Of a stretch of 57,954 nt of DNA, positions 41,412 to 51,518 are shown in pieces. Origin of the DNA: Mastigamoeba balamuthi (taxonomy: Eukaryota; Evosea; Mastigamoebida; Mastigamoebidae); NCBI GenBank assembly GCA_902651635.1, contig CACRSC010000062.1, forward strand, positions 164,566-222,519, given 5' to 3'. The notes under the pieces were generated by a model, which was not told where the DNA came from, made no database searches, and worked only from the letters and a program-made list of their open reading frames with translations. Positions within the stretch are counted from its first letter, which is position 1. Each line of letters starts with the position of its first letter. The position numbers were made by a program, and so were the translations under genes.

Positions 41412-41777
41412 CTATTGCCATGCCACTCCCAGGCTGTCATAGATGTGACTAAGGTACCTGAAGAGATGGTCCACGTAGTCGAGGTCGTCAGTTCCTGTCA
41501 TTTCACAGTACGCGGTCTCGATGGCGTTCCTCATCTTCTCTCATGCCCTCGCTTGTGCAGTGTGGTCGGGAATGTAGTCGTCGCAGTGCGCATACTGGAT
41601 CGTCTCGTCGAAGTGGTTGATTGCCAACCTTACAGTGAGGGTGCAGATGTCGAACTTTATGCCAGTGGAGAAGTGGTTCCACACGATCAGCGGGTTGATG
41701 CGGAACACCGTCAGGACATTGATGTCAGTGACACACAGCCATGGCAGTACTTCATCAACGAGAGTCCTCATGTTCAT
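41412..41777 (-). pseudogene. Unidentified gene remnant with an in-frame TGA
   Basis: Starts MNMRTLVDEVLPWLCVTDIN and runs to TGA at 41541-41543. The same frame then continues with protein-like sequence (MRNAIETAYCEMTGTDDLDY) to TAG at 41412. Continuity on both sides of the TGA suggests one protein of about 120 residues with a single nonsense change. No family recognised. Confidence 0.4.
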
Positions 41778-42454
41778 TTTTTAAACAAATGCAATGATTA
41801 TTTGATTTTGAAATCTCAGACTATACAAGTTCTATTGAGTAATTATTTAAATTGATTTGTATTTATTTATTTTATAGTTATGTGTATTTGGCACTGTGCT
41901 ACCCCGCTACTGCCTAACATAGGTTGGTCGCTCATTAAGACAACTAAACATTGTTGTTCTTTGTCTGGGGGGGGCCTAACTTGTCTTAACGGGTGGCGGG
42001 GTAGCAATGAGGGGCCATTTTGGACTTTTTCCCAAGAGAAAAGCTAGTATCCAATCATAATCATAAGCTTGTAGAACCACCTCATGAACAGAATGAGGTG
42101 AGTCTCCCACAGCAGTGAACACAATTGAAACAAGAAGAAATAAGAAGTAAGCCAGGCCTTTTGAACTCTGTTATTTGCATTAATGAAGTGTCAACAGATT
42201 CAACTGCAAGCAATAATTGATTTTCCGAAAAATATAATTTTGACATGAATTTGAATTTATAGGAATTCAGATAAAATTAGGAAGGGAAAGGAAGAGCGAC
42301 AATACAGTGCTGGTGATTAGGAAGAGGTGGTTCACACAAGACCCCCATAGCACGAGGGATGGGACATACAGTTGCTACTGAGCTGTTTCTGGAGCAGTGA
42401 GTCTTCTCTTTCTCCTTGCCCACCCCCCCACCAGCAGCGCAGCCCACACGGTAC
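41778..42454. other. AT-rich spacer containing a small inverted-repeat element
   Basis: No coding feature. The only structure seen is the possible MITE at 41898-42005. Confidence 0.4.
41898..42005. mobile_element. Possible 108-bp MITE
   Basis: Ends are inverted copies GCTACCCCGCTAC and GCTACCCCGCCAC (inverted), and ATTAAGACAACTA inside the left pairs with GTTAAGACAAGTTA inside the right. No clear target duplication. Confidence 0.45.
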
Positions 42455-42946
42455 TTAGTGCCCGTCGGCCGCGCCTGCCACCGCCGTCGCCGATGTCGCA
42501 GCTGTCTTGCGCTGCTCGGGCGTGGGCAGCCACTTGAGCGGGTGGCGCCTCAGGTAGGGCCACGGGGGCACCACAGCCTGCAGTGGCCAGCGGCCGTCAG
42601 CATGGCAAGGCAGGGGTGGGTCGAGTGGCTGCAGGCTCACCAGCGCGCTCACGACAGCGCCCGCGAGGACAAAGTACGCCGTGACGCCGAAGTTCTGGAG
42701 CACGTAGCCCACCAGGAAGCCCACGGCCTGCGGCGATGCGGAGAAGAAGAAGAAGATTCAGGAATCCAGTGCGAGATCTGAGTATCTTCTGGGTGACGCA
42801 ACGGCGAAGAGGATGAGGATGGCCTTGAAGACGAGCTCGGCCCTGTGCTGCCCCACAAAGTCCTGCGGGGGCGAGGGCCCATGAGGAGGAGGGCGCCCGC
42901 AGGGGGGAGGGGGAGTGCTCACGATCGGCCACTCGGGTATCGCCAT
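42455..42946 (-). CDS. SPCS1: Signal peptidase complex subunit 1 (SPC12)
   Basis: A small non-catalytic ER membrane subunit of signal peptidase. Exons (minus order): 42923-42946, 42803-42862, 42641-42727, 42455-42577; 97 residues. Introns are 60, 75 and 63 nt with GTGAGC, GTTGCG and GTGAGC donors and CAG acceptors. The joined protein reads [40 protein letters not shown], then [20 protein letters not shown]. The hairpin of two membrane helices and the PPWP-(I/Y)[10 protein letters not shown] signature are diagnostic. The first exon encodes only MAIPEWPI. Head-to-head with the WWE-UBE2Q gene, 129 bp apart. Confidence 0.92.
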
Positions 42947-43075
42947 GCTGTAGTGCCGACGCGTGTTACTGTTTGACGACCCGCGAATCTCCGTCCCAAA
43001 AATCAGCAAGATCTTGCTATCTTCTAGAAGATATCGAGATATCTAGCACAAATTCAAACCGTTCGTATAAGAGAG
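42947..43075. promoter_or_regulatory. Divergent promoter of SPCS1 and the E2 gene
   Basis: 129 bp with CGCGAATCTCCG, AGATCTTGCTATCT, TCTAGAAGATATCGAGATAT. Dense copies of the motif group seen in other divergent promoters. Confidence 0.55.
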
Positions 43076-44468
43076 ATGAGCTGGTTCTGGCAGGCCGACG
43101 ACGGGTGGAAGGCCTACTCCCCCGAGGACGCCGAGAAGCTCGAGGACGCACGCGAGGTGCTGCGCCCACCCCCCACCGCCCCCTCGGCTGACGCGGCAGG
43201 CGCAGGGCGGCAGGAAGAGGTGCAAGCTCAGCGCCACGTACACGGTGGACCTCGAGGACATGGTCCAGGTGCGCAACGACGACACCACGCGCCAGCGGCC
43301 CGTCAAGCGCGAGGACAAGAAGGTCTGCGACGCGACAGCGCCCCTCTGTTGCCTTTCCTGGGCATTTGCAAACCCCCGCCAAAAATCCCCCTGAGATCTC
43401 CCGCCTCGAATCCTGATTTCCCGAATATTTGAATGCAACCACCCCGACAATATCCTCTCCCTCCGCTTCCCCACCACCCAGCGCGCGGCCGACGACGACG
43501 GGGCCGACGCGGCACCGGCCAAGAAGAAGGCGCGCGCGGACGAGGGCCCCAAGAGGATCCCCGGGGCCGTCCGCCTGCAGAAGGACCTGATCTCGATGAA
43601 GAACGACCCCGAGAGCAAGGCACGAATTTATTCATCAATTGATTCGGGCGCTCCGGAAAATCTCCGAATATCTCCGAGAATCTCACGAAATCCCGGAAAC
43701 ACACGCACCGCAGGGGCGGTGGAGCGTGGAGCTGGTGGAGGACGACCTGCAGCACTGGGAGGTGCGGGTGTTCGAGTTTGACGAGAGCTCGCAGCTGCAC
43801 AAGGACCTGCAGCAGTACAAGCGGGCGCAGGGCGTCGACCACGTGAAGCTCTGGTTCAAGTTCCCCGACAGCTACCCCATCGACCCCCCCTTCGTCATGA
43901 TCCGCAGCCCCAAGATCCAGGGCGGCTCGGTGCGTCTGGGCGTGGGCGCACCAGGGTGTTGGGTGTCCCTTTCTCCCTCGCAGATCTCGAAATTCACCGC
44001 GAAATCAATTTATTGATAATGGCCCGGGTCCTTATCCCCTCTGTGGGCGGCCACAGATCTCGAAATTCATCGCGAAATCAAATACTAATTTATTTATGCC
44101 CCGCAGATCTTCAACGGAGGGCTCTGCGTCGACGTGCTCATGCAGAACTGGTGCGACGCGTTGCCCCCGAGAGACCAGAGAGGCTTAAGGGAGGGCTGAC
44201 GCGGGGGTGTGGCTGGGCTGGCGCAGGGTCGCGGGGATCCGCCCCGAGTCGCTGATGCTGCAGATACGGCAGCTGCTGATGGAGGGCCACGCGCACATCA
44301 CCGGCCCCGGCGAGTTTGGCGAGAAGGAGGCCCGCGCGGGCTTCGACATGGCCAAGGCACGCTCGCTGCTCCCCTCCCCATCCGCTCTGTCCCCGTCGGT
44401 GACTGAGCGACCGCCGCCCACGGGCTCTGCAGAACGCGCACAAGAACGACCCCAACTTCTCCAAGTAG
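43076..44468 (+). CDS. WWE-domain / UBE2Q-type ubiquitin-conjugating enzyme fusion
   Basis: Exons: 43076-43156, 43200-43322, 43482-43619, 43714-43929, 44107-44159, 44227-44356, 44433-44468; 258 residues. Introns 3 and 6 have GC donors (GCACGA, GCACGC). Residues 1-68 form a WWE domain (MSWFWQADDGWKAYSPEDAE, then YTVDLEDMVQVRNDDTTRQ), which in known proteins binds ADP-ribose chains. A basic linker follows (KKKARADEGPKR). The E2 core matches UBE2Q (WSVELVEDDLQHWEVRVFEF, HVKLWFKFPDSYPIDPPFV). GGLCVDVLMQNW carries the likely catalytic Cys 193. Ubiquitin transfer to ADP-ribosylated targets is inferred. Exon 5-6 joining is the least certain. Confidence 0.85.
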
Positions 44469-44714
44469 GACCTACGATGCCTCATACTATATTGCTCTAG
44501 GCGCAGGAGAGAGAGAGAGCTGGTGGTGGTACACAGAGAGAGGGAGAGGAGTGAGGAGAGAGGGAGAGGGCTGAGACGTGTGTGTGGTGGTGGCTGCGGT
44601 GGCCCTGGGGAGGTCCTTTGGTACAACACAAAAACAAAACAAAACAGGTATGGTACAGGAAGAAGGAAGGGCCCAACAACAAACAACAGCAGCAGCAGCA
44701 GCGCCCCCCGCTAG
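44469..44714. other. Short convergent spacer with (GA)n and (GT)n-like runs
   Basis: Purine-rich GAGAGAGAG tracts at 44506-44575 and a CAGCAGCAG run at 44688. Confidence 0.5.
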
Positions 44715-45935
44715 CTAGTACATCCACTCAGGCGAGCTCGTCGGCGTGGGCTCCTGGGCCATGTCCCTGGGCGTCGCGTCGGGCTCGCTGGCCCCTGTCC
44801 TCCGCCGCTTGTTGACGGGCGACTGCGCAGACGCCCCAGCGGCAGCGGCAGCAGCAGCAGCGGCAGCGGTGGGGCTGCACTGCTCCTCCTCCCAGGCCTC
44901 GATGCTGTCGGCGGCGATGGCGGCGGCGACGAGGAGGACGTGCTCGCAGTAGACCTCGAAGAGCTCGGGGCAGACCCAGGCGTCGAAGCCGATGCGGCCC
45001 AGGAGGCAGAGCTCGAGCGCGTTGAGCTCCTCGGTGGGCACGCCCAGCACCTTGCCGTAGTACCTGTTGCTCGTGCAGTCGTCCTGGCTGAACTTGAGCG
45101 CCACGACCAGCGCCGCCCCGAACAGCCGGTGCACGTTGCGCCACGTCAGGGCCACGTCGCCCGCCTCGAGCGCGCGGTCGACGAGGGCCAGCGCGCAGAC
45201 GAGGTCGTGCGACGAGGCCGGCGCGTACTTGGCCAGCCGGTCCACAAAGTCCTGTATGGAGATCTCCGCCTTGCGCCCCCGCGCGCTCCCGAACTCGCCC
45301 ACGTGGCCCCCGCAGCCCGCGGCGTCGTTGGCCAGCACGATCTGCGCGCACCAGAGGCAGCATCGCAGCGGTGAGGACCGGGAACGAGAATCGAGCGAGG
45401 AGAGGAAAGAAGAGGAGAGAAGAGAGGAAAGAGAGAAGAGAAGACCCGGAGAGAGAAGCGGACGGAGGGGGCCCGAGGCGGGGAGCGGAGGGGGTTCTGG
45501 GATCCCACTGGGATTCTCCGTTTGCAAATAAGCGTGCCCCGGACACGGACGACAATTAACCAGATACAGCAACAGGCACGCATCTGGGCATGTTTTTTCG
45601 CTCTTTTCGCTGAGCCCTTCTCTCGGCGGAAAGAAGAAAAGCCCACGTGCACTCCCCACCACCACCCTCTCCACCAGCCCAGCTGCCCTGGGGGGGCGCA
45701 CCTGCTCGTTGTCGAGGCACGACTGCGAGAGCGAGAGCGAGACGGCACGGGCGACGGCCGCCCGCTGCCACTCGCGCGGGGCGGCCGAGAGGGCTGCGCG
45801 GCCCGCGGGGCTGCTCATCGAGGGCAGCGCCGAGAGGCACCGCGAGAGGTCGGCCAGGCTGTTGAGGATGCTCTCGTACGCGCGCACGGCTGCGGGGAGT
45901 GCGGGGCTCGCGTCTCTGTCGATGGTGCACAGCAT
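44715..45935 (-). CDS. PHO80-type (P/U) cyclin
   Basis: Exons: 45702-45935 and 44715-45341; intron 360 nt (GTGCGC...GCGCAG); 286 residues. The cyclin box reads ISIQDFVDRLAKYAPASSHD, VDRALEAGDVALTWRNVHRL, ALKFSQDDCTSNRYYGKVLG, then EELNALELCLLGRIGFDAWV. This spacing (N-x-HRL, K-F-x-D, N-x-Y, E-L-N-x-L-E) is typical of PHO80-like cyclins, which activate PHO85/CDK5-type kinases. An Ala run, a basic NKRRRTG (possible nuclear signal) and a Pro/Thr tail follow. The kinase partner is not in the window. Part of the gene is repeated at 46963-47776 by assembly duplication. Confidence 0.88.
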   Translation of the reverse strand: MLCTIDRDASPALPAAVRAYESILNSLADLSRCLSALPSMSSPAGRAALSAAPREWQRAAVARAVSLSLSQSCLDNEQVRPPRAAGLVERVVVGSARGLFFFPPREGLSEKSEKTCPDACLLLYLVNCRPCPGHAYLQTENPSGIPEPPPLPASGPLRPLLSPGLLFSLSSLLSSSFLSSLDSRSRSSPLRCCLWCAQIVLANDAAGCGGHVGEFGSARGRKAEISIQDFVDRLAKYAPASSHDLVCALALVDRALEAGDVALTWRNVHRLFGAALVVALKFSQDDCTSNRYYGKVLGVPTEELNALELCLLGRIGFDAWVCPELFEVYCEHVLLVAAAIAADSIEAWEEEQCSPTAAAAAAAAAAGASAQSPVNKRRRTGASEPDATPRDMAQEPTPTSSPEWMY

Positions 45936-46961
45936 CTTACTTGCGCTTTTTGCGTGTCTTGGGGTGTGTGTGGAGACTTTATTTTAATAAGTGGAGGCGA
46001 GGGGAGTGGGGGGTCCTGGGAAGCCAGAGGGAATAGTGATTCTGTACAAATGTGACAGATACGTGTATTCGGTTGTGCGGCATTTTAGGACGTCCTATTC
46101 TCACCAGCGAAATTGTAAGGAATCCTTACCGCATTTGCCGATTCGCACCCAGCACGCTCGCACATGAGGTGCACAGCCCTCTGCCGCCCCGCTGCACCCG
46201 AGATGCACTGCCCGGGTCAGCGCCGCCCGGGCGAGGGCCGAGGGCCGAGGGCCGAGCTGTGCTGGGGGGAGCGTGCGGAGGGGGTGTCGGAGAACGCCCC
46301 TTTGCCGTGTGGGGGAGGGCGTGGGGTCCGCATTTCGCTCAATGCCGCCCCGTGCACCAACTGGGGATCTCCCCGAGGTTCCGTGTTTCTCTGCGCGCTC
46401 CCACCCTTCGTTGCTCTCTTTGGGCATCCGCTGGGCACCGGCGCAGCATCGGCTCTGTGGCGTGTGCTGCCTGTTTCTTCCCCCTCTGGGCGGCAGCATG
46501 CCCTTCTCTCATGCACCGCATCGTTCAGTGCTGGCAGCGGGACGTCCACCGCCACTCGACACTGCTCACGGGCGCTGGAAGTGTGCCTCGAGATGCGTTG
46601 GTGCCTGCCGTGCTGTCGTTTTGAACAGAGGGCCCACTAGGACTGCAGGACTGCGGAGCGACGGCTGAGCCGCTGGCTGGGGCGCACTTGCTCGGATGGT
46701 CCCTGGGGAGCGGTGCCCCAGCCAGCAGCGGGAGTTCCGGAAGCTGGAGATTGGGTGCGCCCAGATGCTTCCCCCCCAGCGTCGTAACGAGCGGACAATC
46801 GCCCCCTCGGCGTCGGGCGGAAAACTTCCCAGATCGGGCCCGCTGCCAAGGCGAAGGGAGCTCCCTTCTTCCGCCGCTTCCTTCTGTTCTAAAAGCGCTG
46901 ACGAGAACGGCAGTTGGTCGGTAAGACGTTGCTTTCTGTATTCACACCAGAATCGCGTGTG
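45122..46961. repeat. 1840-bp direct duplication, copy 1
   Basis: Appears base-for-base identical to 46963-48802 wherever I compared, with one N (46962) between copies. Contains the 5' two-thirds of the cyclin gene and its upstream region. Confidence 0.9.
45936..46961. other. Upstream region of the cyclin gene
   Basis: About 1 kb of GC-rich spacer. ORFs on both strands have no family match and are repeated in copy 2. Possible short dispersed motif at 46330-46380. Confidence 0.4.
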
Positions 46962-46962
46962 N

Positions 46963-47776
46963 ACAGCCGGTGCACGTTGCGCCACGTCAGGGCCACGTCG
47001 CCCGCCTCGAGCGCGCGGTCGACGAGGGCCAGCGCGCAGACGAGGTCGTGCGACGAGGCCGGCGCGTACTTGGCCAGCCGGTCCACAAAGTCCTGTATGG
47101 AGATCTCCGCCTTGCGCCCCCGCGCGCTCCCGAACTCGCCCACGTGGCCCCCGCAGCCCGCGGCGTCGTTGGCCAGCACGATCTGCGCGCACCAGAGGCA
47201 GCATCGCAGCGGTGAGGACCGGGAACGAGAATCGAGCGAGGAGAGGAAAGAAGAGGAGAGAAGAGAGGAAAGAGAGAAGAGAAGACCCGGAGAGAGAAGC
47301 GGACGGAGGGGGCCCGAGGCGGGGAGCGGAGGGGGTTCTGGGATCCCACTGGGATTCTCCGTTTGCAAATAAGCGTGCCCCGGACACGGACGACAATTAA
47401 CCAGATACAGCAACAGGCACGCATCTGGGCATGTTTTTTCGCTCTTTTCGCTGAGCCCTTCTCTCGGCGGAAAGAAGAAAAGCCCACGTGCACTCCCCAC
47501 CACCACCCTCTCCACCAGCCCAGCTGCCCTGGGGGGGCGCACCTGCTCGTTGTCGAGGCACGACTGCGAGAGCGAGAGCGAGACGGCACGGGCGACGGCC
47601 GCCCGCTGCCACTCGCGCGGGGCGGCCGAGAGGGCTGCGCGGCCCGCGGGGCTGCTCATCGAGGGCAGCGCCGAGAGGCACCGCGAGAGGTCGGCCAGGC
47701 TGTTGAGGATGCTCTCGTACGCGCGCACGGCTGCGGGGAGTGCGGGGCTCGCGTCTCTGTCGATGGTGCACAGCAT
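46963..47776 (-). pseudogene. Truncated second copy of the cyclin gene (probable assembly artefact)
   Basis: Exon 1 (47543-47776), the intron and the first part of exon 2 repeat 45122-45935 exactly as far as compared. The frame ends at the N inside NVHRL. It should not be counted as a separate gene. Confidence 0.85.
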
Positions 47777-48802
47777 CTTACTTGCGCTTTTTGCGTGTCT
47801 TGGGGTGTGTGTGGAGACTTTATTTTAATAAGTGGAGGCGAGGGGAGTGGGGGGTCCTGGGAAGCCAGAGGGAATAGTGATTCTGTACAAATGTGACAGA
47901 TACGTGTATTCGGTTGTGCGGCATTTTAGGACGTCCTATTCTCACCAGCGAAATTGTAAGGAATCCTTACCGCATTTGCCGATTCGCACCCAGCACGCTC
48001 GCACATGAGGTGCACAGCCCTCTGCCGCCCCGCTGCACCCGAGATGCACTGCCCGGGTCAGCGCCGCCCGGGCGAGGGCCGAGGGCCGAGGGCCGAGCTG
48101 TGCTGGGGGGAGCGTGCGGAGGGGGTGTCGGAGAACGCCCCTTTGCCGTGTGGGGGAGGGCGTGGGGTCCGCATTTCGCTCAATGCCGCCCCGTGCACCA
48201 ACTGGGGATCTCCCCGAGGTTCCGTGTTTCTCTGCGCGCTCCCACCCTTCGTTGCTCTCTTTGGGCATCCGCTGGGCACCGGCGCAGCATCGGCTCTGTG
48301 GCGTGTGCTGCCTGTTTCTTCCCCCTCTGGGCGGCAGCATGCCCTTCTCTCATGCACCGCATCGTTCAGTGCTGGCAGCGGGACGTCCACCGCCACTCGA
48401 CACTGCTCACGGGCGCTGGAAGTGTGCCTCGAGATGCGTTGGTGCCTGCCGTGCTGTCGTTTTGAACAGAGGGCCCACTAGGACTGCAGGACTGCGGAGC
48501 GACGGCTGAGCCGCTGGCTGGGGCGCACTTGCTCGGATGGTCCCTGGGGAGCGGTGCCCCAGCCAGCAGCGGGAGTTCCGGAAGCTGGAGATTGGGTGCG
48601 CCCAGATGCTTCCCCCCCAGCGTCGTAACGAGCGGACAATCGCCCCCTCGGCGTCGGGCGGAAAACTTCCCAGATCGGGCCCGCTGCCAAGGCGAAGGGA
48701 GCTCCCTTCTTCCGCCGCTTCCTTCTGTTCTAAAAGCGCTGACGAGAACGGCAGTTGGTCGGTAAGACGTTGCTTTCTGTATTCACACCAGAATCGCGTG
48801 TG
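46963..48802. repeat. 1840-bp direct duplication, copy 2
   Basis: Begins in the middle of cyclin exon 2 directly after the single N, and is followed by unique sequence leading to the GH7 gene. The N-join makes an assembly overlap the likely cause. Confidence 0.9.
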
Positions 48803-48913
48803 CTGTACGGTGTGCTATGGTATGGTGTCGCGTGGGTGCGCTCGGGCTGTTGCGGGCTGAACGCAGCCCCCTGCTCACCCTCGGGTTCGCTGCTGCAGGG
48901 TCCGCGGGGTCCC

Positions 48914-50694
48914 TCAGAGGCGGGCCATGAGGGCGGCCAGCGTCACCGCGCCGACAGCGACCGCCGACGCGGACCCGTGCGCCGACGAGTCGACGGGCGT
49001 CGGGCGCTTGGAGCTCGACTGGTGCTTGGCGCTCGAGTGCGCGTGCGCCGAGCTCGAGTGGCCGTGGGCCGCGGAGCTCTGGTGGGCCGCGGAGCTGTGG
49101 TGGGCAGCGGAGCTCTGGTGGGCCGCAGAGCTGTGGTCGTGGGCCGCAGAGCTCTGGTGGGCCGCGGAGCTGTGGTCGTGGGCCGCAGAGCTCTGGTGGG
49201 CCGCGGAGCTGTGGTCGTGGGCAGCGGAGCTCTGGTGGGCGGCGGAGCTCGAGGCCGAGGGCGTGGGCGTGGGGACGCCGGGGGTGGTGGAGCCGATGGG
49301 GCCGAACTTGATGTTGGAGTAGACGACCGAGGCGTCGGGGGACTGCGACTCGAGGTCCGAGGGCTTGCCCGAGGTCGTGGGGCAGGAGCCGCGGGCCACG
49401 CCGGGCTTGGAGGCGTCGGCGGTGGCGGGGCTGTTGGAGTCGAGCCAGAGCATGCTCGAGTCGTGGTCGTCCCACAGCGAGAGCACGAGGACCATGCCGC
49501 GGCGCAGCATCTCGCCCTGGGCCTTCATGCCGCCCTTGGCCTTGAAGTCGTCGGTGTCGCCAAAGACGGACTTCTGGGCGGTGCACATGGCGTCGCTGAT
49601 GCTGTTGAAGGCCGTCAGCCCCGCCGTCTTGCCGTGGCTGTGCGCGATGACCTTGCCGTTCTGCTTGTAGAACCTGCGGATCTCGACGAGGTCGCCGGCG
49701 TCGGTGCCGTCGCTGGTGACGAACTGCGTGACGACGGTGAAGGGCTTGCTGGTGTCGACGGTCATGCTCGGGCCCAGGAACGTGCGGTCGCCCATGCGGT
49801 ACGCGTTGAGGTCGCAGCCGTCCTTGTCGCAGACGCCCGAGTAGCGGTAGCCGTTGTTGTCGCCGCAGCTCTGCGGGTCCTCGCAGCGCTTCTGGCCCTG
49901 GAACTCGCAGTTGTGGGGCGTCAGCGCGGCGGCCATCTTGTTGGCCTCCCAGATGTCCATCTCGCCGCAGCACGAGCCCCACTTGCCCACGGCGCTGTTG
50001 CTGTTCCAGTTGAGCAGGTTGGCCGCGCCGTTGATGAACTTGACGTCGTGCGGGCACTGCGCGTCGCAGTAGCCCGTCCCGTAGGCCGCGCCGGCCGCGT
50101 TGTCGCCGAGGCCCTTGCCGCCGTTGGGCGCCATCTCGCTGAAGTAGAGCGCGCCGTTGAGGCCGCAGGGCAGCTGCGAGACGTCGACGTCGAAGGCGAA
50201 CTCGCGGTTGATGAGCTGGAAGAGCTTGTACGTCTCGGGCGTCTCGAGCAGGAACATGCGCGACCCGATGTTGGTCGCGTACTGGCCCTTGGTCACGAAC
50301 TTGAGCGTCAGCGCGCTCCCGCTCGCCGTCACGCCGTACGTGTTCGGGTAGTCGGCGCCGTCGAGCGCGCACTGCTTGGCGCACTGCTCGGGAGTCCCGC
50401 AGAAGTCCGTGTTCCACTGCAGTCGCTGCGTCAGCTGGGGTCTTGGGGGAGGGGAGGCGAGGGGCGGGGGGAGAGCGAGCGCACGGAGGTGCCCGAGTAG
50501 CAGTTGGTGCCGTCGTGGTGCAGCCAGCGCCAATTGGCGTCCATGGTGACCGCCCGGTCGACCGAGGTGCAGCCGTTCGCGGTGCAGTCGAACGTGCTGA
50601 TCTTGGGCTTGTTCTCGGCAGACTTGGTCCCGGCCTGCTGGGCGACGGCGAGCCCGAAGAGGGCGGCCGCGAGCACGAGGGTGGTGCACTTCAT
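48914..50694 (-). CDS. GH7 cellulase (cellobiohydrolase/endoglucanase), probably GPI-anchored
   Basis: Exons: 50485-50694 and 48914-50434; intron 50 nt (GTGCGC...CCCAG); 576 residues. Cleaves beta-1,4-glucan with retention. Signal peptide [20 protein letters not shown]7 landmarks: [63 protein letters not shown] with nucleophile Glu 228, Asp 230 and acid/base Glu 233, and [16 protein letters not shown]. From about residue 463 there is no cellulose-binding module but a Ser/Ala/His-rich tail of SSAAHDH / SSAAHQ repeats. The end, [20 protein letters not shown], looks like a GPI attachment signal. Cell-surface cellulose digestion is inferred. Confidence 0.93.
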
Positions 50695-50761
50695 TGGGAG
50701 TCTGTCGCTCTTCAGTGTGTTTATTGCGAAGTGCAGTGCAATCTTGCCTGAAAGACGAACC

Positions 50762-50769
50762 CTTAAATA
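50762..50769 (-). promoter_or_regulatory. TATA-like element of the GH7 gene
   Basis: On the minus strand the sequence CCCTATTTAAGGG lies about 70 bp upstream of the start codon, a plausible core promoter for a strongly expressed secreted enzyme. Confidence 0.5.
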
Positions 50770-51518
50770 GGGCTCTGCGGGGTCAGAAAAATGTGAGCCT
50801 TTGCATCCGCAGTTGATTTGTACTGCATCTGTGCTGGACCTGCTCAACCGAAAGTGCACAGGGGAGTGCACCCCTTCGCCTTTATCATAATCGCTGAGAG
50901 AGGTGCACTCCTGGCATAGCACTTCGTGCACTGCACGTACCCCTGCAGCCTCACCCCCATTGCCCCACCCAGTATGCGCCCTCATTGGGGTCGCACACCG
51001 CAGCTGAGCTCGCCCCCAGTCCCGCAGGCCCGTTACGGAAAATCCACCGCAGCGCAATTGGGGTAAATTGCGAACGCTGAGGCCCAATCCGGAATAGCCT
51101 CCCCATAGTTTCACAAATCATGCGTGCTTAGTGCACAGCCGGGAGTGTACCTGCTGTCCTTCTGGGCCACTCGGTGTGCCGTGTTGAGAAATGGGGTCCC
51201 CAGTTGCTGTTCCTTTGGTGGCCCCCCAGTCGTGCGAGGGTGCACAGGGTCCCCCGGTGTCCTCTTCCGAAGGCCACCTTTCCCACCCCCCGAGGGGCAG
51301 GGGGAGGGCTCTCGAACAGAGCGTGCGCAGGGGCGGTGGTCCACTGCCCGCTCTGGGTGTGCATCCCACGCAGAAGGAACACGCACGTCCGAAACACCGC
51401 AGGCACACAATGTTTGCTGTGGTTCTGTGGTGGCTGTGCGGCAATGAGGGAAGGGGAGGGTGCGGGTGCTGTTGCTCTGGGGGGGGGAGGTCACTGGGGA
51501 GGGCTCTGTCTGCGCGCA
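50770..51518. other. Spacer between GH7 and the RCC1-repeat gene
   Basis: GH7 upstream region and RCC1 gene 3' region. Small ORFs have no family match. Confidence 0.4.

Noticed and set aside
46164-46668. Overlapping ORFs upstream of the cyclin gene as genes
   Set aside because: No family match, many frames open at once because of GC content, and repeated identically in copy 2.
48755-50500. 581-codon plus-strand and 544-codon minus-strand ORFs
   Set aside because: Both are alternate frames of the GH7 gene in GC-rich DNA; only the GH7 frame carries conserved motifs.
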